A stretch of 64,000 nt of DNA from Diplolepis rosae (taxonomy: Eukaryota > Arthropoda > Insecta > Hymenoptera > Diplolepididae). Every line of letters begins with the position of its first letter. Position 1 is the first letter of the stretch. The stretch spans positions 868,001 to 932,000 of the forward strand of contig JAPYXD010000275.1 of assembly GCA_030998225.1 (NCBI GenBank). Direction: 5' to 3'. The notes beneath the pieces are model-generated. The model searched no databases, was not told where the DNA came from, and was given only the letters and a program-made list of their open reading frames with translations. Of the stretch, positions 45,699 to 56,367 are shown in pieces. A program made the translations under genes and the position numbers.

Positions 45699-46857
45699 AT
45701 GCTGAATTTGGTTACCTTCTATCTTATTCTAAGAAAAAATTCATTTTCAGGTAATTAAAACAAGTGCATAGCGACTTTTGCACAGCAGTGTACTAGATTG
45801 AATACAAAAATTTTTAACAGTCTAATCGGCAACATTTAATCATTTACCAAAAAACGAGCACTAAACGGATTCAAGAAACCATTAATGGTCTAGATTGCAA
45901 TTTCAAAATAGTGATAATTTGATGGAATGTTAAAATTACACTAAGTTATAGTTAGATCCGTTGGGAGTGGATGAAGCAGGTAAAGAAGTGGTTTAAACAT
46001 ATGGCTACGTGCAGCACGTTTAACACGACCGGAAAATATGGAGCGAACGGAATTCCAGGAGCGTTCGACTCGGCTCGATTAGGTCAGCCCGTTTATAATG
46101 TGAATGGTCGCCTCATTCCATATTCCAGGAAGCGTGCTCTTTCGATATATTTTGGCTCTCTACGATCCTCATCTTTGAGCACCCCGAGTATGAAAGTCCA
46201 TTGGGTGTCGGTTGGATGCCAACATCCTTTGCAAAAGCCTCTATCGATGCCTTTTGGGGAAAAGTTTGAAAGGTCGTTATATCCACTCGCGAGACCATAA
46301 AGTGACACTTTCCGAGCTGGGGAAATTTGACTTGTCCGCGGTTGATAAAACGTACATCAAAAGGCATAAAATAAGGGAGACGAATGCGCCGTAACGGAGC
46401 TAGGGAGTTCGGCCCATGGGAGTATTACGGATTCAAGGTGAGTGAGGTGGGGAGGCTGTAAGTGTACATATGCAAGAAACGCTCAACTCGAGAGACATCA
46501 GCTTGGTAATATTTCCATATTCCGATATCGAATAAATGGATCGTTGCCTCGCGCCCGACGAGCGCATAAATCCTCGAAGGCCTATCATGCATCACGAAGT
46601 CGAAACCACGCGGTTTTATAGGGTGTGTCAGCTGCCCTTACGTCTTTCTGTATTCGTTAGCCTTTCTTCTAGTTCGTCTTCCCACTCCTGCCCTTTTTCC
46701 CAGGTCAAAGACTTTAAGGGCATGTGGTACTTAATAAATTAGCAAATTTGATTGATTTTAGTTTTCTATATGTTTGTGTCCAATGTTACGTTGTAAAATT
46801 TAGACAATTTCATAACTCACAGAAATGTAAGTAATTTGAAATCATTTATCATCTTTT
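45699..46857. other. Unassigned DNA with a GC-richer island at 45.96-46.74 kb
   Basis: The region 45960-46740 is not repeated in the window and is less AT-rich. Overlapping open frames of 60-109 codons on both strands carry no recognisable domain. At about 46711 a solitary TTAAGGGCATGTGGTACTTA matches the end of the TTAA MITE at 50703, so a relic of that family sits at the island's edge. Confidence 0.4.
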
Positions 46858-48292
46858 ACATTCTCATCATGGATGAGAAGGTATTGGTTTTATGTGAAAA
46901 ATGACTTTCGAAATTTTCATCAAATCTTTACGTTTTGAGACCCCCTGAGTCAGAAAAAAGGGTTTTTACGAAAGTGTCTGTCTGTCTGTCTGTCCGACTG
47001 TCTGTCTGTCTGTCTGTCTGTCTGTAGGTCGTGTGCGACATAACTCTCGACAGAATTATCAGATTGAATTGAGCTTTGGTACACTTTATCGGAGCCGAAA
47101 AAGTAAGGACAAGTTCGTTAACCAGCCACATCCAATCAAAATTGAGGGATTGAGCACTACTTTTGTGTTTTTGAAAATAATTTTTTAAAAAAATAAAAAA
47201 TTTCAATACTGGTTTTTGATAGTGCTCATAAATCCCTACAAATTATCCTGATAACATTTTTTGATTAAATCAAAATTAGAAATGTTACAGCATATTCAAA
47301 TTCGAAAAAAGTCAATATCAAAATTTCATTTTCAAGTTAAATTATACGAGATACAAAAAAACGTTATGATAAAATATTATTTTTTACATAAAGACCTACA
47401 AATTTGAGTTGTAAAATTTTTTCATAAGATGCATATTTTTCTTATTAATTTAAAAAAAAACCATTGAAAATCCAAAATTCAATTTTTTAACAATAATATG
47501 TGAAATACGAAAAAAACGCAAAAATACAAAGTTGTTCATTTTAAAAAGATCTACAAATTTTGTCTCACACAGTTTCTGATAAAACATATATTTTTCGTTT
47601 CAATTCCAAAAAATACGTTTAAAATTCAAAAATTCCATTTTTAGACAAAATATGTGAGATACGAAAAAAACGTTTGGATGGAAAATTGTTTGCCTAAATA
47701 AGGTCTACAAATTCTCATTAAGACATTTCGGGACAGGAGGTATATTTTATGTTTTGATTTTTAATATTAAAAATAATCGATTTTTTTCACCAAAAAATGT
47801 GAGATTCGAAATAAGCGTTGTTCTGCAAAATCGTTTCCTTAAATAAAGTCTACGATTGTTTTTCCTTTTTTAGATATTTGGAAGAAAGTAAATTCTTTTA
47901 ATCATGTAATTTATTAAAAAATTACAAAAATGCATACAGAAAATCGAGCGCGAGGCGCGAGTGTCATGATGAGAATGTGTTCCTTGAGGCCGATAGAGCC
48001 TTAAGTAAATTGAATTTCCTGTTTCCCTTAAACTGAAAAAGAAACTTAGTGAATTTGAGAAAATGACTAATTTACATCATCTTTAATATCATTAAATTGG
48101 TTTGAGCTTCACTATTAAATTATAAGAAATAAACTTAAACGTATGCGAAGAGTACAAGACCGAGCGCGAAGCGCGAGGTCCAGGAAGAACGGAGCGCGAA
48201 GCGCGACGATCAAATCGCGCGCCTCAGGCGCGCTCAAACTTGCGAGCGAAGCGAGCTGCGCGCGATGAGAATGTGCCCGCGAAGCGGGCAGA
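46858..48292 (+). mobile_element. HINE-like element, copy 4, most complete
   Basis: A plus-strand sense copy with every family hallmark: ACATTCTCATCATGGATGAG start, a long (TGTC)n tract at 46975-47023, the AT-rich ~140-bp repeats, GCGCGAAGCGCGAG blocks, internal ATGAGAATGT at 48265-48274, a perfect hairpin GCCCGCgaaGCGGGC, and AGA at 48292. Inserted between TTTT and TTTTTT. About 1435 bp, non-coding. It is the best reference copy for the family in this window. Confidence 0.8.
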
Positions 48293-48484
48293 TTTTTTAT
48301 CTTATGATTGCCTCGAAGGTTACAGGTATTCCGAGATTGCAAACTCATAATTTGTAACTTTAAATTAAGAACTAATGCTTTTGTATTTTTATTTATTAGG
48401 TATATTCTTGACACTTCGTTAAATGAATCATCTGGATTTGAATATTGGACCATTTTTCTAAAAACATTGGAATAAAATTTCCCA

Positions 48485-48705
48485 CATTCTAAAAACAAGT
48501 GTGTTACTTCTACACGTGAAATAAGATAGTAACTTTTTAGGCATTTGAAGTGTGTATTTTTAATACAAATTACAAACGTAACGTTTAATTTTCAAACACT
48601 TTAACGTTTTGTACCCAAAATGTGTGTTAAAAATACACACTTCAAATGCCTAAAAAGTTACTATCGTGATTCACGTGTAAAAGTAACACACTTATTTTTA
48701 GAGTG
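48485..48705. mobile_element. CAC/CAT-ended foldback MITE, 221 bp
   Basis: CATTCTAAAAACAAGTGTG at the left faces the mirror of CACTCTAAAAATAAGTGTG at the right, with a CA duplication (48483-48484 and 48706-48707). The arms extend through GTTACTT.TACACGTGAA and TAGTAACTTTTTAGGCATTT, so nearly the whole element folds back. Confidence 0.75.
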
Positions 48706-48821
48706 CACTGCCTTGCTGCATACTACATGTTAAATGAAACAAATTACTTCTGATCGTACTTAAGGAATTTGGTTGAATTTTGTGATATGATTGTTATTTC
48801 TGTAATACCACACTCATAAAG

Positions 48822-49060
48822 CACTGAGAAAAGATTTTCTTTGAATCAAAGAAAAATTTCTTTAAATTAAAGAATGTTTTGTTAATTCAACATTTTTTTC
48901 TATGATTCAAAGAAATAGATTTTTTTACATTAATGAAAATTTTTTGAATCAACAAAACTTTCTTCAATTCAAAGAAATTTTTTCTTTGACCTATATCAAA
49001 GAAATATTTCTTTGATTCAAAGAAATATTTCTTTGATTCAAAGAAACTGTTTTCTGGGTG
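48822..49060. mobile_element. CAC-ended MITE related to the autonomous CACTA-like element, 239 bp
   Basis: The left end CACTGAGAAAAGATTTTCTT and the right end, mirrored as CACCCAGAAAACAGTTTCTT, are flanked by AG (48820-48821 and 49061-49062). It is filled with TTTCTTTGATTCAAAGAAA-type palindromes, the same subterminal motif and the same end (CACCCAGA) as the 49207-56221 element 146 bp away. It is therefore a likely deletion derivative of that family. Confidence 0.8.
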
Positions 49061-49206
49061 AGGGCTTTAATGGAAAGATGAATGTGCTATTACAGAAATA
49101 ACAATCCACATCATGATTTTGCGATTCATTTCAAAGCATTGGTGTACAAAAATTTAGATTTGGATGATTTCCTTGACTTGCAGACCTCAGTTTAGTCGCA
49201 CAAGTA

Positions 49207-49500
49207 CACCCAGAGAAAAGTTTTGTTTAAATTTAAGAAATCGTTTTTTTAACTTTGATTTTTAGATCCAAAGCGAAAATACTTTTAGAATAAATATAAA
49301 TTTATTTGATCTCAATGAATCACGTTTTTACCCTTCTTTGAATCAAAGAAAGTATTTTGTACACATTATTTGTTTGATTTAAAAACATGATTTTTTGATT
49401 CAAATAAGATATTGACGAAAATTTAAGAAATAATTTCTTCATTTTTATTGTTTTAAACGAAAAAAATATTTTCTTTGGATCAAAGAAAATGTTTTTGTGA
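49207..49500. repeat. Left subterminal repeat zone of the CACTA-like element
   Basis: Contains TTCTTTGAATCAAAGAAAG (about 49334), TTTTTTGATTCAAAT (about 49390) and TTCTTTGGATCAAAGAAAA (about 49470). These are near-palindromes spaced about 60-80 bp apart. Confidence 0.65.
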
Positions 49501-49645
49501 ATCACAATAGGTGTGTACTGCGACTGCGCGGAGAAGTTCAGTTTGAATGTTTGGTTTTTGCGTCTTCACGTGTTTCCACTCGTGTGAATGCCGGGCAACC
49601 CGGATCGACGCCAAGTGAATTAACCATTTAAAAATTTTGAGTGCA

Positions 49646-52629
49646 ATGGGTGACAAAGAAACTTGTGATCTTCTGGCATCGTGGGGATTTGCGGACACAA
49701 TCCCAGAGTTTTATCGTAAGTATTAACTTAGCAATATGTGTAAATCGAAAGAATATTGAAAAAATTAAATTGCAGACTTAACCCCACTTTCACTTTGATA
49801 GGTCTTGAAATCGATCACACTGTTTTTTTACAACTAAATCCTGAAGAGGAAATAATATCATCAATATTTCCGTCACTAGAGAGACGTGAAGAGTTTTTAA
49901 GTAAATTTTTCCTATATAAAGGGCTGTTCCTAGACAGAATTCCAGTTATTGTACAGAATTATGATTCACAGACGGTAATGGTTTTCTCATTCTCTTTTTT
50001 CTAAAAAAAAATAGATGTCTTATTAAAATTGAACTAATATTTTACCCTTTAGAAATAATTTGTAATTTAATTTTATGCCTAGAAAATTGTCTTCTTAATG
50101 TTTATTTCAAATTTAAAATAATTATATTGAAGGTGGGCAAAGAAAAAGAGGAATATGATGTGGCGGGCGTCCGGGAAGAACTGAATATAAATGCAAAAAG
50201 GCCTAGTACCTCAAAAGAGGTAACCAATAATTTTAAAAAAATGCGACTGAACAATACTGACTCTAATATAGTGCTTGCTGCTGATGAATCTGAAAGAGGA
50301 AGGGAGAGTGTTTTTTCGAACTTTCATGCATTTGTAAGATTTTGTTAAGTTTTACATCATGAGATTCCGGTTATGAATAAAAATAATTATTACTTTCTAA
50401 ATTTCAAGAAATAAGTTTGAAATTCAAGTAGCAATATAAATTTTTATAGGATTTGGTTCGCCTCTTAAACCAAACATTCACTGGCCAAAAAATTATGGTC
50501 TACCATGAAAAGAATCTTCCAGGAAAAATTCGAAAAACCTTAGTTGATTTGATTATTAGATCTCTTATGGAAATTCCAGTATCCACTCAGGGTGGAATCC
50601 AGTTGTAAGTTACTATAGATTTTTGTCCCTGATTTATCCTTTTGACACGAGTTTTGATTGAATAAAATCGAGATTAAATAAATAAAAAGTATATAAACTT
50701 TAAGGTCATGTGATACTTAATTACTTACGATAGAAGCTGTATCAGTTTCTCCGAGTTTTTGTACACAATAATAAATATTTTTTGCTGAAACTTGGGAAAT
50801 GGTAAAGTATAGGAAAACACACGTCTGTTGTCTCTTAAATTTTTCAAAAAAGAAGAGTGCACAGAAGTATTTTATCCTATACTTTACCATTTTCCAAAGT
50901 TCCAGCAAGAAATATTTATTATTGTCAACAAGAACCCGGAGAATCTGATATAGCTCTTATGATAAGTAATTACGTATCAGATGCCCTTAAATACACTTTA
51001 ACATTTTCGTTTTATATTGTAAATATTTTTTTATGTGTTCTTATTCCACACTGGTATATTAATATTCTCAAATACATTTTTTAACTTACAATATTATATT
51101 AATACAAATATGAATATTAATTTATTCAGGCCAGAACTAAAAAATTACCATTTCGAAATTTTGACAAACAAATTTTGTGACATATTCACAAAAGAAAGTC
51201 CAGAGTCATATTTTATTCCACCAAAAACAGAAAGCAAAAATCAAACAATTGCACGTGGAAAATTTGTTGACAAGTACAGAAATTTCCGTACCGCTCTGAA
51301 GGACATAGGTTTGCTAGATTTCAAAAATTCGGATGATGCAAGTGAAATGGAACAAAATTCTGATGCATGTAAGAAAAATTGTTTGCTTATGTGTCTAAAA
51401 TTAAAATTGTGTAAAAATTCAGAAAATACTTCCTGAATATTTGAAATACGTTTCTTAATTTATGTACAGTGACTGACAACGTTCCCAGTGAACACATCCT
51501 TTGGTTAATTAATAATAATGCTCCATGGAGAAGTGTTCTAATCCACTGGCAAAAGAGCGTTGAAGAGAGATTACCAGAATTCAGACGTGGTTTTGGTTCT
51601 GTTAAAGCTATATTTGATAAGTATTCAGTTCTAAAACAACCCTGCGGATATGAGTTGGTACGAATGAGTTCAATGAAAATAAAGTAATCTGCATTTAGTA
51701 CTAAAAATACAATTTTGTTCTGCTTAAGTAAAAAAAGTAATGCTTTTTTGCAGATTGAAAGCGATTTCGCTTACGAAAAAGGAAGAGAAGGTGTGCTGTA
51801 TACCCAGTGGCCGGAGTTATCGAACAAACTTTACGACTTAATGAAAACTGAAGTTAAAGACAATGCAGCTAAGGAGTTACTTGAAACTCTCTCTCTTCCT
51901 GACATATGTGAAGGTGAATTATTTGACTATTATTTGAATTAAGTATTTTTATCATTTATAAAGTAATAATTGCATTTTCTTCGAATACCAAATTTCTTTT
52001 ACAGGGGAAAGGAACCTGAAGTTGTTGCTGCTCTTACCAGCTCTCTGCCCACCGGTGTGCAAATTCAAAAAGGGGAAGAATGTATGGAAACCAACCATTG
52101 ACGAAGCACAAAGTTGTTTCATTTTGCATGTAAAGGTGCATAAATTATTTCTCAAAGTAATGTGTATTAAAGTTAGACCATTTTTAATCTTCAATTATTT
52201 ATTATATTTGTATAGACTTGAATCATATGTAGGCTAGTCAACTTTATTTCCATAAAAATAACATTTTTCAATATTGTAAAATTTCAATTTCAGATCCCTG
52301 GTGATATTGATAAAAGATTGAGGGAAACTCGGGAAAAATATGCCAGGTATGGTGTTGAGCTTCAACCTCTAATCATCGTAGTAGGTCCGACACTGTCAGA
52401 CATCACTGGATTTTACGTAAACATAGATGATACGAGGTATCGCTTCCAAAGTATTCTGGCTGCTCTGGACCTGTGTTTTAAGAGCTTTCAGGTGCTGCAC
52501 GCTGAATACCCGAAACCAAGTGAGCACATTTGGCTCTTTCTTCAGAAGAGTATTTATTCCTTAAATACTGAATGGGATAAAAAACTGCCTTGCGTCGCGA
52601 CCCTTCTCGCTAGCATAAAAAACATGTAA
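49646..52629 (+). CDS. SAM-like accessory gene of the CACTA-like element, nine exons, 550 aa deduced
   Basis: The start ATG (49646) opens MGDKETCDLLASWGFADTIP. Exons: 49646-49715, 49802-49974, 50133-50333, 50450-50604, 51130-51368, 51470-51657, 51754-51913, 52005-52135, 52294-52629. All eight introns are GT-AG and every phase joins (1,0,0,2,1,0,1,0), which is strong evidence for a real, intact gene. Exons 1-2 form a sterile-alpha-motif-like fold (LLASWGF...EFY...IDHTVFLQL...FPSLERREEFL). Exon 8 has WKPTIDEAQSCFILHVK and exon 9 has LQPLIIVVGPTLSDITGFYV and AEYPKPSEHIWLFLQKSIYS. From memory, the whole matches a multi-copy animal family annotated as SAM-domain-containing and found beside transposase-like genes. 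Likely role: DNA- or protein-binding partner of the transposase, comparable in position to the accessory protein of plant En/Spm. Function is inferred. Confidence 0.75.
50703..50986. mobile_element. TTAA MITE inside intron 4 of the SAM-like gene, 284 bp
   Basis: TTAA at 50699-50702 and 50987-50990. The ends GGTCATGTGATACTTAATTA and the mirror of GGGCATCTGATACGTAATTA match, and inverted similarity covers most of the element. It lies wholly in an intron, leaving donor 50605 and acceptor 51129 intact, so the gene is not broken by it. Confidence 0.85.
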
Positions 52630-52670
52630 CGTACACATAAGAACTTGAATGCACAAATTTTACCGTCAAA

Positions 52671-55130
52671 ATGTTCACTTGTTACGTTTGTGATTTAGTA
52701 TTATTAACCTCAACTCTTCTACTGCTTCATTTAAAAAGTTCACATTTTACCGTTTCTCACAATAGATATGTGTGTAAACAAAGTAATTGCATTAGTGAAT
52801 TCCAAAATGCAAAGGCTTTCAAAAAACATCTTGACAGAAAACATAGTATTCCAGAGAAAAAAGATATTCGCGAGTCAAATAATGATTCCACGAGTATTCA
52901 AAATCAATCTGTTTCATTATTACTGTCAGATGAAGTTGATGTCTTACCTTCCCCACACGAAACCGAATCTTTTAAAAATGTTGAGAGTACATTTCTACAT
53001 TTGCAAAATGTAATAAAAAATTCAGCAGGATATTTTGTTGCTAAATTACACAATCAAACGGCAGTCCCTCGAAATGTTGTACAAAACTGCATCAATTTTA
53101 CTCAAGATTTTTTTCACTGTGGCATGTTCGAGATTTTAAAAGAAAAAGTTTCTAGCGTCTTTGAAAAAGGAAATTTCTCCGAGAAGGATAAGATTGAATT
53201 AGAAACTATGTTCAGCATTGCTAGCGACCCTCTACTAGGTTTTGAAACGGAATATAAAAGGAGAGAATATTTTAAAAAGACCGGGTTTCTCATAGAACCT
53301 AAATCATATATAATTGGTGAAGGTAAAACCTACAAATTAATTAACGGAATTAAGACAGAGGAAAATGTTAAAGTCGAAGGGCAATTTATTTCAGTGAAAG
53401 GAGTTCTCAAAATTTTTCTCGGTTTACCAGGTTTTTTAAACATTATTTTAGATTATATGGAGTATTTATACAATAAGGTTGATCCGCAGTACATGTGTAA
53501 TATCGTGCATGGAAAACTATGGACCGAAATAAGAAAGAAATTTGAAGGTAAAATAGTAATTCCTTTGGTGATATATTTTGACGAATATGAAACAAATAAT
53601 ATCGCAGGCTCTCATACTGGGGTAGATAAGATAGGAGCAACGTATTTTATGTTACCCACTTTACCGCCACAGTTTCAATCCACATTGAAACATATTTTTT
53701 TAACTTTATTGTTCCGCGATACTGACAGAAAGACATTTGGGAATAGGGCTATTTTCAAGGATCTTTTAGAAGAATTGAAAGATTTAGAAATTAACGGACT
53801 GTTAATTAATAACGTTAGAGTATATTTTTCTTGCATTCTCATTACTGGCGACAATTTAGGAATTCACCAGATTTGTGGATTAGTTGAGAGCTTTTCAGCT
53901 AATTATATTTGCCGTGTGTGTAAAATACATAAAGAGCAACTTCGAAGTCAAACTGTGGAGGATCCGGATCTGTTGCGAAAAAGCAGTGATTATGAAAAAG
54001 ATCTTAAATTAGACGACGCTTCTAAAACAGGTATAAATGAATACTGTGTTTGGAACGATTTGCCCTCTTATCACTTGATGGAAAATGGTTTTTTCGACAC
54101 TATGCATGATTTCTGGGAAGGTGTTTGTGTCTACGATTTAAGCGCGTTAATATTACATTATATTCAAATAAACCTTTTTACTTTACAAGATCTTAATGAT
54201 AGAATCTTGGCATTTAATTATGGCCCCGTAGATAAAGGAAATGCTGTACCATGTTTAAACCAAGAAAAATTAAAACAGAACAAGTTAGGCTTCTCAGCTT
54301 CGGAAACTTTAACTTTTGTTAAATACTTCGGAATTATAATTGGTGATTGCATTCCAGAGAATGATGAGTACTGGGATTTATATTTACATGTTAAAAGTAT
54401 TGGTGAAATTATAAACTTGAGGTACTTCAATAAGGACTGTATCGGTTTTCTAAAAACTTTAATCACTGAACATCATGAACTTTATGTAGAACTCTTTGGA
54501 GAGAAATTGAAGCCGAAATTCCATTTTCTTTTGCACTATCCAAGGATAATAGAACTTATTGGTCCACTTCGAAATGTCTGGTGTATGAGAGCGGAGGCTA
54601 AACATAAACCGTCAAAAGTAACTGCACATGTATCTAATTCACGGATAAACTTGCCGTACACGCTTGCTTTGAAAAATCAACTGCAGCAGTGCTACAGTTT
54701 TATGTGCAAAGATTCTCTTATTGATAAAACAGAATATGGACGTACTGAAAAAATTGCTGATCAAACATTACGAGATATGAACAATATATTGTCCGCTGAT
54801 TTCTACATAAATTTCGAGTTACATTCGGTGTCATGGATTACTATTCACAACATCAAATATCAACCATCCATGGTAATTACTATTGGATATAAAGATCATT
54901 TACCACATTTTGCTGAAATCGTTGATATTCTACTTAACACCGAAAAAAGGTGTATTTTTATAGTGAAAAACATAATTACTAACGGTTGGTCATCTCATAT
55001 TTGTGCATTCAATGTTCGATTAACTAATAGATTGCTTTCAGTCAGTTACGATAAACTCTTCAACAAGTTTCCAACAAGTGTTCAAATTTCAGGAGAAGGC
55101 AAATACTTCATAGTATATAATGATTCATAG
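52671..55130 (+). CDS. C2H2-finger transposase-like protein, 819 aa, intact
   Basis: A single uninterrupted exon, 41 bp after the stop of the SAM-like gene and on the same strand. Two C2H2 fingers open the protein (about residues 4-20, CYVCD...HLKSSH, and 34-57, CKQSNC...HLDRKH), suited to DNA binding. The body shows blocks I recall from the animal family of En/Spm-like transposases: VIYFDEYETNN (D304), PPQFQSTLKHIFLTLLF with RD after it, LITGDNLGIHQICG (D394), ANYICRVCK, FDTMHDFWEGV (D476, D480), KPKFHFLLHYPRI (about 614-626) and WCMRAEAKH (E642). A D304-D394-E642 catalytic set is my inference, not a tested one. The start is the first ATG of the frame and just precedes finger 1. Full length and no stop, so the enzyme may be functional. 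What else: a domesticated transposase is possible but the element ends argue against that. Confidence 0.75.
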   Translation: MFTCYVCDLVLLTSTLLLLHLKSSHFTVSHNRYVCKQSNCISEFQNAKAFKKHLDRKHSIPEKKDIRESNNDSTSIQNQSVSLLLSDEVDVLPSPHETESFKNVESTFLHLQNVIKNSAGYFVAKLHNQTAVPRNVVQNCINFTQDFFHCGMFEILKEKVSSVFEKGNFSEKDKIELETMFSIASDPLLGFETEYKRREYFKKTGFLIEPKSYIIGEGKTYKLINGIKTEENVKVEGQFISVKGVLKIFLGLPGFLNIILDYMEYLYNKVDPQYMCNIVHGKLWTEIRKKFEGKIVIPLVIYFDEYETNNIAGSHTGVDKIGATYFMLPTLPPQFQSTLKHIFLTLLFRDTDRKTFGNRAIFKDLLEELKDLEINGLLINNVRVYFSCILITGDNLGIHQICGLVESFSANYICRVCKIHKEQLRSQTVEDPDLLRKSSDYEKDLKLDDASKTGINEYCVWNDLPSYHLMENGFFDTMHDFWEGVCVYDLSALILHYIQINLFTLQDLNDRILAFNYGPVDKGNAVPCLNQEKLKQNKLGFSASETLTFVKYFGIIIGDCIPENDEYWDLYLHVKSIGEIINLRYFNKDCIGFLKTLITEHHELYVELFGEKLKPKFHFLLHYPRIIELIGPLRNVWCMRAEAKHKPSKVTAHVSNSRINLPYTLALKNQLQQCYSFMCKDSLIDKTEYGRTEKIADQTLRDMNNILSADFYINFELHSVSWITIHNIKYQPSMVITIGYKDHLPHFAEIVDILLNTEKRCIFIVKNIITNGWSSHICAFNVRLTNRLLSVSYDKLFNKFPTSVQISGEGKYFIVYNDS

Positions 55131-55430
55131 TGTAGACCAAAGTATTCATCGTACACAATAAGATTTGAGAAAAAGATTAAAAAAGTAACTGTTGTTACTA
55201 GAATGTAAAAAAAAGATTTTAAACATTGTGAATTTCAAATTTGTGGTTATAGGAAAATTTCGTTTTATTATTTTTCTACGTATTATTCGCATTGTAATTT
55301 TATTTCTGTGAAAGATTTTAGTTGTTCGACTTAATTCTCATTAATTTCATAAGTACTATCATACGAGTCTTAAGCTCGAGATGGTAACAAGTGTGAAGGC
55401 AATTGTCAAGGCTTGTGACGTTTCGTTTTT

Positions 55431-55436
55431 AATAAA
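55431..55436 (+). terminator. Candidate polyadenylation signal AATAAA
   Basis: The first canonical AATAAA downstream of the transposase-like frame, about 300 bp after its stop. It could end a transcript covering both genes, since none of comparable position fits in the 41-bp gap between them. Confidence 0.45.
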
Positions 55437-55829
55437 AATTCAGAAAGAAAAAGAAAACTAATTTATTACTTATAATATTTTTAGGATAAGACGTGAGAAT
55501 ATTTGTACGAAATGTCGACTTATTATTATTAATGAATACTCTATATTTACCAAATGCAAACAATAATATTATTTTAATTAATGTTCAATAGTGATTTAAT
55601 TCTTCAAACCAACATGTGTATTACTTTAAAGCTTATATTTATACAAATAGTTCCTTTTGAAGAAAATAAATTAGCATGTTTAGCATTATATTAACATCTT
55701 TACATGGTACTAAAATGGCTAATTTACTTCCTTAAAAAGGAAGAATTTGTAAAAACAGTTTTTAAATAATCAAGATATTTCGTTCAGGGAAATAACGAAC
55801 TATTGAACATTTATTCCAATAACATTTCA

Positions 55830-56221
55830 AGTAAATTAAAGAAAAATATATTTATTTTTAATTAAAATTTTATTTGATTAAAATATATTTTTTGCTTGGA
55901 ATAAAAACGTTTTTGTTTAATTTCAATAAATTTTTCGATTAAGACAAATAAAGATTTTGTATATTGAAGTAAATTCTTCTGTTAAGTCAAAAAATTTCTT
56001 TATTATAAACAAGCAAGCTTTTCTTTAATTATAAAAAATATTTCTTTCATTTGAAAATACAATTTTGTTGGAATAAGAAAAGATTTCTTTAATTCAAATA
56101 AAAAGAAATAACCAAGAAATTTCTTTCAATTAAAGAAACTTTTCTTTGACCCCCTGACAATGCACAAATTTCTTTGATCCAAAGAAATTTTGTTTGATTC
56201 AAAGAAACTTTTTTCTGAGTG
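55830..56221. repeat. Right subterminal repeat zone of the CACTA-like element
   Basis: Repeated units such as TTTCTTTGATCCAAAGAAAT, TTTGATTCAAAGAAAC and TTTCTTTCAATTAAAGAAAC crowd the last 150 bp; looser ones extend to about 55830. Confidence 0.65.
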
Positions 56222-56367
56222 TAGGAAAGCAATACTGAGGTTCCTATGACTGATTGACCTTTTTCAAAATTCTAGCGAAGGATAATCGATATCCTGTTTT
56301 AATCGCATCGGTAAGTGGTTGCCTTTGATTTGTTGGTATATAAAGACCACAAACGAAACAGAAAAAA

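Larger units (their letters stand above)
41703..45745. mobile_element. Old foldback element interrupted by three TTAA elements
   Basis: The left arm (about 41703-41761, ...GCATTTAATGACCCCAAAA) is mirrored by GTTTTGGGGTCATTAA ending at 42436 and, after 3.3 kb of insertions, by ATGCTGAATTTGGTTACCTT continuing to about 45745. The mirror image is continuous only when 42437-45698 is taken out. This shows that the insertions all went into a single TTAA. The outer ends of the foldback are not defined. Confidence 0.7.
49207..56221 (+). mobile_element. Autonomous EnSpm/CACTA-like transposon, about 7.0 kb, two genes
   Basis: The left end CACCCAGAGAAAAGTTT and the right end, mirrored as CACTCAGAAAAAAGTTT, agree at 14 of the first 16 positions. 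TA flanks both sides (49205-49206 and 56222-56223). Subterminal zones of about 300 bp (left, to 49500) and 400 bp (right, from about 55830) hold repeated TTTCTTTGATTCAAAGAAA-like units; such arrays bind the element's own proteins in plant En/Spm. Inside lie a nine-exon SAM-like gene and a transposase-like gene, both open. EnSpm membership is inferred from CAC ends, the 2-bp duplication and the protein pair; no database search was possible. Confidence 0.7.

Noticed and set aside
45971..46394. Overlapping open frames of 60-109 codons on both strands
   Set aside because: No domain recognised. Multi-frame openness follows from base composition. Kept only as a compositional island.
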